A stretch of DNA of 64,000 nucleotides from Streptomyces rapamycinicus NRRL 5491. GTDB lineage: Bacteria > Actinomycetota > Actinomycetes > Streptomycetales > Streptomycetaceae. Made by a program: the position numbers and the translations under genes. The number at the start of each line of letters is the position of its first letter. The first letter of the stretch is position 1. Positions 59,000 through 64,000 of the stretch are shown here, piece by piece. The stretch lies in the NCBI RefSeq assembly GCF_024298965.1, contig NZ_CP085193.1:10478001-10542000 (forward strand), written 5' to 3'. The notes below the pieces were generated by a model. It was not told where the DNA came from. It saw only the letters and a program-made list of their open reading frames with translations, and did no database searches.

Positions 59000-61030
59000 G
59001 TGCCCATGCCCGACGACCGGCCGGAGAACCCCTACCTGGAACTGCTCGCACGCGGCGCGCCCGCCGAGGCGTACGAGCGTCCGGTGCTGCGTGCCCGTGC
59101 CGACAAAGCCCCGGCCGACCGGCTGGCGGCCCTGGAGGCCGCCAAGCTGCTCGCTCTGCGGGTGCGCGGTGAGCTGGAGGGGCGGCGGCGCCGCGAGGCC
59201 GAGCTCTCCGCGCTCTTCGAGACCGCCCACGACCTGGCGGGGCTGCGCGACCTGGACGCGGTGCTCCAGGCCATCGTGCAGCGCGCCCGCTCGCTGCTGG
59301 GTACCGAGGTGGCCTATCTGACGCTCAACGACCCGACGGCCGGTGACACCTATATGAGGGTCACCGACGGTTCGGTCTCGGCCCGCTTCCAGCAGCTGCG
59401 GCTCGGCATGGGGGAGGGGCTCGGCGGTCTGGTGGCCCAGACCGCCCGCCCATACGTGACCGAGAGCTACTTCCACGATCCGCGGTTCCAGCACACCCAC
59501 GCCATCGACGCGGGCGTCAGGGACGAGGGGCTCGTCGCCATCCTCGGGGTGCCGCTGCTGCTCGGCAGCGGTGTCATCGGGGTGCTGTTCGCGGCCGACC
59601 GCCGGGCCCGGGTGTTCGAACGCGAGCAGATCGCGCTGGTCGGCTCGTTCGCCGCCCACGCGGCCGTGGCCATCGACACCGCCCATCTGCTCGCCGAGAC
59701 CCGTACGGCGCTCGCCGAGCTGGAGGCCGCCAACGAGATCATCCGGGACCGCAGCCGGGTCATCGAGCGCGCCTCGGACGTCCACGACCGGCTCACCGAG
59801 CTGGTGCTGCGCGGTGGCGGGGTGCACGACGTGGCCGACGCCGTGGCCGAGGTGCTCAGCGGCTCGGTGGAGTTCCTCGAGTCCGGCGAGGCGCCCGCGG
59901 CAGCCGTCGACCGGTCCCGGGCCGACGGCCACGCGGTGCGCGACGGCGAGGAGGACTGGGTCGCCGCGGTCTCGGCGGGCGGCGAACTGCTCGGCGCGCT
60001 CGTGCTGCGCGGCCACCCCCGGCTCGACCCCGTGGACCAGCGCACCCTGGAACGCGCGGCGATGGTCACCTCACTGCTGCAGCTTGCCCGCCGCTCAGCG
60101 GGCGAGGCCGAACAGCGGGTGCGCGGCGAGCTCCTGGACGACCTACTCGACGCCCCCGACCGCGAGCCCCGGCTGCTGCGCGAGCGCGCCGCGCGGCTCC
60201 AGGCGGACCTGGACACGCCCCATGTGGTGCTCGCGGCGGGCATCGAGGCCCCGGGCATGGGCACACCCAGCACCGGGTCCGGCAACGCCCACGGCACCCC
60301 GCACGCCGCCGCACACGGAAGCGGGCCCGGAAGCACGTCCGGCACGTCCGGCACGTCCAGCGGCGCGCCCGCCGAGGACGCCGCGGGCCGGCGGCGGCTG
60401 TGGTCCGCCGCGTCCCATCTGGCGGCCACTCGGCACGGTCTGGCCGCCGCCCGCGACGGCGGCACCGTCCTGCTGCTGCCGCTCGCCGACGGCGACACCG
60501 CCGACGCCCTCGCCCGCCGCACCGCCCGGCAACTGGGCACCGCCGTGCACGCCGCGGTCACCGTGGGCGCCTCCGCGTCCGTTCCCGCGCCCGCCGCACG
60601 GCCCGGGGAGGTCGCCGCGGGCTACGCCGAGGCGCGACGCTGTCTGGCCGCCCTGCGGGTGCTGGGCCGGGCCGGGCAGGGCGCCGCCGCCGAGGACTTC
60701 GGCTTCCTCGGTCTGCTGCTGGCCGGGACCCGCGAGGGTGCCCCGGACGGCACCGGCGTCCAGGACTTCGTGCACCGCACCGTGGGCGCCGTCATCGACT
60801 ACGACGAGCGGCGCGGCACCGAACTGATCCGCACGCTCGACGCGTACTTCGCCGGCGGGATGAGCCCGGCCCGTACGAAGGACGCCCTCCACGTGCACGT
60901 CAACACGGTGGCGCAGCGGCTGGAGCGGGTCGGGCGGCTGCTCGGTCCCGACTGGCAGTCGCCCGCCCGCTCCCTGGAGATCCAGCTCGCCCTGCGGCTG
61001 CACCGCCTGACCTCGGCCGTGGGCTACTGA
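59000..61030 (+). CDS. GAF domain / PucR-type helix-turn-helix regulator
   Basis: 676 residues. An N-terminal helical segment, a GAF domain (about residues 65-225: VLQAIVQRARSLLGTEVAYLTLN to GVLFAADRRARVF), a coiled coil (ELEAANEIIRDRSRVIERA), a GGDEF-like linker with a Gly/Ser/His low-complexity insert (about 417-460), and a C-terminal PucR helix-turn-helix LDAYFAGGMSPARTKDALHVHVNTVAQRL. It probably activates the dehydrogenase and transporter genes in response to a ligand. GTG 59000 is 7 nt after GGGAG; ATG 58994 and 59006 are alternatives. Confidence 0.85.
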   Translation: MPMPDDRPENPYLELLARGAPAEAYERPVLRARADKAPADRLAALEAAKLLALRVRGELEGRRRREAELSALFETAHDLAGLRDLDAVLQAIVQRARSLLGTEVAYLTLNDPTAGDTYMRVTDGSVSARFQQLRLGMGEGLGGLVAQTARPYVTESYFHDPRFQHTHAIDAGVRDEGLVAILGVPLLLGSGVIGVLFAADRRARVFEREQIALVGSFAAHAAVAIDTAHLLAETRTALAELEAANEIIRDRSRVIERASDVHDRLTELVLRGGGVHDVADAVAEVLSGSVEFLESGEAPAAAVDRSRADGHAVRDGEEDWVAAVSAGGELLGALVLRGHPRLDPVDQRTLERAAMVTSLLQLARRSAGEAEQRVRGELLDDLLDAPDREPRLLRERAARLQADLDTPHVVLAAGIEAPGMGTPSTGSGNAHGTPHAAAHGSGPGSTSGTSGTSSGAPAEDAAGRRRLWSAASHLAATRHGLAAARDGGTVLLLPLADGDTADALARRTARQLGTAVHAAVTVGASASVPAPAARPGEVAAGYAEARRCLAALRVLGRAGQGAAAEDFGFLGLLLAGTREGAPDGTGVQDFVHRTVGAVIDYDERRGTELIRTLDAYFAGGMSPARTKDALHVHVNTVAQRLERVGRLLGPDWQSPARSLEIQLALRLHRLTSAVGY

Positions 61031-61052
61031 GCCTCGGCCGTGGGCTACTGAG
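61011..61052. repeat. 21-bp tandem duplication containing stop codons
   Basis: Two identical copies of CCTCGGCCGTGGGCTACTGA plus G (61011-61031 and 61032-61052). Copy 1 holds the stop of the GAF/PucR gene (61028-61030); copy 2 holds the stop of the convergent MHS transporter gene (61045-61047). Confidence 0.9.
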
Positions 61053-62478
61053 GCGAGGACGAACGGGCCGCGCGCTTCGCCGTCTCCGTCTCCGTCGTCG
61101 GCCCGGGGGAGGGGGCCGAGGTCGGTTCGACGGCGGCCAGATCGCGGTCCCGGGTCTCCTTGGCGACGCCCACGGCCACCAGGGTGAGCAGGGCCGCCGC
61201 GATCACGTAGAGGGCGATCGGCGTGGCGCTGTCGTAGTCGGCCAGCAGCGCGGTGGCGATGAGCGGGGCGGGCGCACCGGCCGCGACGGACGAGAACTGC
61301 GCGCCGATCGACGCCCCCGAATACCGCATCCGGGTCGCGAACATCTCGGAGAAGAAGGCCGCCTGCGGCGCGTACATCGCCCCGTGGAAGACCAGCCCGA
61401 CCGTCACGGCGAGTACCAGGGCCGGGAAGCCCTTGGTGTCGATGAGGAGGAAGAACGGAAAGGCCCACGCGCCCACGCCGACCGCGCCCAGGAGGTACAC
61501 CGGGCGGCGCCCGACCCGGTCCGACAGCGCGCCCCACGCCGGGATGACCGCGAAGTGCACGGCCGAGGCGATCAGTACGGCGTTGAGCGCGGTCTGCTTG
61601 CCGAGGTCCACATGGTCGGAGGTCGCGTAGACGAGGACGAAGGCGGTGATGACGTAGTAGCTGATGTTCTCGGCCATGCGCGCGCCCATGGCGATCAGCA
61701 CATCCCGCCAGTGGTCGCGCAGGACCGCCACCAGCGGCATCTTCTCGTCGGCGCCCTCGTCCCCGCCCGCGGCCGCCTTACGGGCCTCGGCCCGGGCCAG
61801 CGCGGCCTTGAACACCGGCGATTCATCGACAGAGAGACGAATCCACAAGCCGACCAGCACCAGCACCCCCGAGAGCAGGAACGGCACCCGCCAGCCCCAT
61901 GACTCGAAGGCGTGGTCGGAGAGCGTGGCCGTCAGCGCGGAGAGCACCCCGGTGGCCAGCAGCTGACCCGCGGGGGCGCCGGTCTGCGGCCAGGACGCCC
62001 AGAACCCGCGCCGCCGCGCGTCCCCGTGCTCCGACACCAGCAGCACCGCCCCGCCCCATTCGCCGCCCAGCGCGAACCCCTGCAGCAGACGCAGCGCGGT
62101 GAGCAGTACGGGCGCCGCCGAGCCGACCGTGGCGTGGGTGGGCAGCAGCCCGATGGCGCAGGTCGCGCCGCCCATCATCAGCAGACTCAGGATCAGCAGC
62201 TTCTTACGGCCGAGCCGGTCGCCGTAGTGGCCGAATACCAGGGCACCGACCGGCCGGGCGGCGAAGCCGACCGCGTAGGTCAGGAACGACAGCAGCGTCC
62301 CGACGAGCGGGTCGGAGTCCGGGAAGAAGAGCTTGTTGAAGACGAGCGCGGCGGCCGAGCCGTAGAGGAAGAAGTCGTACCACTCGATGGTGGTGCCGAT
62401 CAGGCTCGCGGCGACGATACGGCGCAGCGAGCCGGGTGGGGTCGGGGGAGCGGAGGCCGGAGAATCCGGGGTGGGCAT
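61045..62478 (-). CDS. MHS family MFS transporter (metabolite:H+ symporter)
   Basis: 477 residues, 12 helices. ASLIGTTIEWYDFFLYGSAAALVF and the inter-helix loop GHYGDRLGRKKLL are diagnostic of the MHS group, which imports carboxylates such as alpha-ketoglutarate, shikimate or hydroxybutyrate. GGEWGGAVLLVSEH and ESPVF follow. With a 3-hydroxybutyrate dehydrogenase nearby, 3-hydroxybutyrate or a similar acid is the likely substrate. It converges with the GAF/PucR gene and ends in the second copy of the 21-bp duplication. Confidence 0.92.
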   Translation of the reverse strand: MPTPDSPASAPPTPPGSLRRIVAASLIGTTIEWYDFFLYGSAAALVFNKLFFPDSDPLVGTLLSFLTYAVGFAARPVGALVFGHYGDRLGRKKLLILSLLMMGGATCAIGLLPTHATVGSAAPVLLTALRLLQGFALGGEWGGAVLLVSEHGDARRRGFWASWPQTGAPAGQLLATGVLSALTATLSDHAFESWGWRVPFLLSGVLVLVGLWIRLSVDESPVFKAALARAEARKAAAGGDEGADEKMPLVAVLRDHWRDVLIAMGARMAENISYYVITAFVLVYATSDHVDLGKQTALNAVLIASAVHFAVIPAWGALSDRVGRRPVYLLGAVGVGAWAFPFFLLIDTKGFPALVLAVTVGLVFHGAMYAPQAAFFSEMFATRMRYSGASIGAQFSSVAAGAPAPLIATALLADYDSATPIALYVIAAALLTLVAVGVAKETRDRDLAAVEPTSAPSPGPTTETETAKRAARSSSPQ

Positions 62479-62640
62479 GGGTCACCACTTCCGAGCGGGG
62501 TGCGGGGACGGTTTCGTGTTGCCACACCGTAGAAATGCGCAGTTCGGCTCGGATATGTAGGCGGGCGACATACTTCACCCGGCCACTGTGGTGACACGCC
62601 CCGCCCAGGGACGTCCTGGACGTCCCGCCCCGGACGCCCC

Positions 62641-63321
62641 CTAGTCGGCGCGTCCCGTGCGCGGCCGACGTACCTTGCCGAGCTGGAGCATGGCGGCGTT
62701 GAGCTGCTCCGGGGTGAGCGAGGGGGCCGGGAGCGGATGGGATCCCTCGGGGCGCAGCCCGTCGAGCAGCAGGGCCAGATAGCGGCGCCAGGCCAGCGGC
62801 GCGGCGACGGTCGAGCCGGGGACCGCGCGGCCGAGCGCGGCCAGCATGAACTGCAGGTCCTCCGCGGTGGCGTCCGGCCGGACCTTGCCCTGCTTCTGGG
62901 CACGGCCCAGAAGGTCGTCGAGCGTCTTGTGGTTCTCCTTACGGAGCGCGTCGAGCGAGGGGACGCCCTGGATGCCGGTGGTCATCAGGTCGTTGGTGCC
63001 CCGGTCGGCGGCGAGCAGTCCGAAGATGCGCTCCAGGTAGGCTGTGAGCCCGGCCCAGGCGTCGGTCGCGGAGCGGGCCTCCTCGGCGGCCCGCAGAATG
63101 TCCCGAAGGGAATCGCCGAATACCGCCTCGATGAGTTCCGCCCGGCCGGCGAACCGCCGGTAGAGGGTGGCGCTGCCGACTCCGGCCCGACGGGCGATGT
63201 CGTCGAGCGGGGCGTCCACACCCTGATCCGTGTAGATCTCCCGGGCGGCAGCTATCAGCATCTCGCGGTTGCGCCGTGCGTCTCGGCGCAACGGTGTCTC
63301 TTTCTCCACACGGCTGCCCAT
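62641..63321 (-). CDS. TetR/AcrR family transcriptional regulator
   Basis: 226 residues. N-terminal helix-turn-helix APLDDIARRAGVGSATLYRRFAGRAELIEAVF is TetR-like; the all-helical C-terminal domain binds an unknown ligand. ATG 63321 is used; GTG 63339 would overlap the operator. It is divergent from the cytochrome P450 gene, with a near-perfect inverted repeat between them, so it should repress both. Confidence 0.9.
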   Translation of the reverse strand: MGSRVEKETPLRRDARRNREMLIAAAREIYTDQGVDAPLDDIARRAGVGSATLYRRFAGRAELIEAVFGDSLRDILRAAEEARSATDAWAGLTAYLERIFGLLAADRGTNDLMTTGIQGVPSLDALRKENHKTLDDLLGRAQKQGKVRPDATAEDLQFMLAALGRAVPGSTVAAPLAWRRYLALLLDGLRPEGSHPLPAPSLTPEQLNAAMLQLGKVRRPRTGRAD

Positions 63322-63333
63322 GGCCCGCAACCC

Positions 63334-63370
63334 TAACACTAACCGGGGGAATCTCTCCGGTTAGGTGTTA
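63334..63370. promoter_or_regulatory. TetR operator between regulator and P450
   Basis: Arms TAACACTAACCGG (63334-63346) and CCGGTTAGGTGTTA (63357-63370) with a 10-nt spacer; they differ only by one inserted base. The inner CTAACCGG/CCGGTTAG is perfect. Confidence 0.65.
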
Positions 63371-63444
63371 AGATCATCGCCAGGGCGGGGAACGATCCCC
63401 GGTTCTGGCTTCGGGGGAAGCCGCCAACCGACTGAGGGGATCAC

Positions 63445-64000
63445 ATGCCCCAGGATCTGTCCGCGCTCGGCGCGGATTTCGTCGTCAACCCGTATCCGGT
63501 CTACGCACGGCTGCGGGAGCGGGGCCCGGTCCACCGGGTGCGTACCGACGCCTCCGGTGAGTTCTGGCTCGTCGTCGGCCATGAGGAGGCCCGCACCGCG
63601 CTGACCGACCCCCGGCTGAGCAATGACGTCCGGCACTCGGCAGCGTGGCAGGACGACGGCGGCAACGCCATCGGACGGAACATGGTGCAGACCGACCCGC
63701 CGCACCACACCCGGCTGCGGGGGCTGGTGGCCCGCGCGTTCACCCCGGCCCGGATCGAGGCCCTGCGTCCCCGCGTCCGGCAGATCGCGGACGAACTGCT
63801 GGCCGCGATGGCCCCGCTGGGCCGGGCCGACCTCGTCGAGGACTACGCGCTGCCGCTGCCCCTGGCCGTCATCTGCGAGCTGCTGGGGGTGCCGGAGACG
63901 GATCGCAAGGCGTTCCACGACTGGTACCTCGAGAGCACCGACCTGACCCGCCCGGAGGCCGCCGGTGCCGCCGCCCAGGCCCTGACGGGCTACTTCGCGG
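63445..64000 (+). CDS. Cytochrome P450, 5' part (truncated by window end)
   Basis: The first 185 codons of a P450. FVVNPYPVYARLRERGPVHRV is the usual bacterial P450 opening, and QTDPPHHTRLRGLVARAFTP is the C-helix with the His and Arg that contact haem propionates. ICELLGVPETDR follows. The haem-Cys region lies beyond the window. ATG 63445 has GAGGGG 5 nt upstream. It is divergent from and probably repressed by the TetR regulator, which suggests induction by a xenobiotic or secondary metabolite. Confidence 0.88.
   Translation, partial: MPQDLSALGADFVVNPYPVYARLRERGPVHRVRTDASGEFWLVVGHEEARTALTDPRLSNDVRHSAAWQDDGGNAIGRNMVQTDPPHHTRLRGLVARAFTPARIEALRPRVRQIADELLAAMAPLGRADLVEDYALPLPLAVICELLGVPETDRKAFHDWYLESTDLTRPEAAGAAAQALTGYFA

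Noticed and set aside
62641..64000. Start of a secondary-metabolite cluster
   Set aside because: A TetR-P450 pair alone is not evidence; no biosynthetic core enzyme is visible in the window.

Overview
The window looks like chromosomal DNA from Streptomyces or a very close actinomycete. It has very high G+C with strong third-position GC bias, frequent GTG starts, GGAGG-type ribosome sites, and typical actinomycete families (DUF6421, ROK regulators, mycothiol-dependent isomerase fold, GAF/PucR regulators, Rv1733c-like and OsdK-like proteins). I read about 60 protein genes on both strands and found no rRNA, tRNA or CRISPR array. One probable small mobile element is present.

Layout. 0.2-3.5 kb: a tightly overlapped trio (DUF6421, short-chain dehydrogenase, threonine aldolase). 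3.7-7.7 kb: PlsC-type acyltransferase, small thioredoxin, a 26-codon leader peptide ahead of a flavin reductase, then etfB-etfA. 7.8-13.3 kb: a DUF6986 aldolase/lyase behind an IclR-type operator, membrane proteins, an alpha/beta hydrolase and a lipoprotein. 13.5-23.1 kb: sugar metabolism (LacI regulator divergent from a ROK kinase; secreted GH27 alpha-galactosidase divergent from a binding protein plus two permeases that lack their own ATPase), with a 168-bp MITE-like element just in front of a membrane Ser/Thr kinase. 23.3-39.9 kb: a P-loop/Nudix fusion, an M20 peptidase, a geranylgeranyl-reductase-like flavoprotein, a two-component pair, small conserved proteins, an MFS/ROK divergent pair, a cysteine-synthase-like enzyme and a DeoR regulator. 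40-45 kb: a large membrane protein with a lipase-like motif converging on and overlapping a beta-helix/AAA+ fusion. 45.1-50.7 kb: a stress module resembling the dormancy (Dos/Osd) regulon (Rv1733c-like protein, GAF-GAF sensor kinase, universal stress protein, anti-sigma-like ATPase, cyclic-nucleotide-binding protein, LuxR-type response regulator). 51-57.9 kb: DUF6643-like and TerD proteins, HpnB-like glycosyltransferase, glutamate-racemase-like protein, O-antigen-ligase-like protein, Nudix hydrolase. 58-62.5 kb: 3-hydroxybutyrate dehydrogenase, GAF/PucR regulator and an MHS transporter, plausibly one catabolic unit. 62.6-64 kb: TetR regulator divergent from a cytochrome P450 cut by the window end.

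The most unusual structure is not a gene family. Short tandem repeats (15-34 bp) sit on or beside the stop codons of many genes (about 10.6, 12.8, 17.7, 28.6, 29.5, 31.4, 38.5, 50.8, 58.8 and 61.0 kb), and in-frame minisatellites expand linkers inside two proteins. At 28.6 kb a 29-bp repeat forms a chain of 10-codon mini-ORFs, each stopping on the next start codon, between a histidine kinase and its response regulator. Other candidates for follow-up are the leader peptide, the regulatory palindromes around the stress module, and the beta-helix/AAA+ fusion. All family names come from reading motifs by eye; no database search was run.
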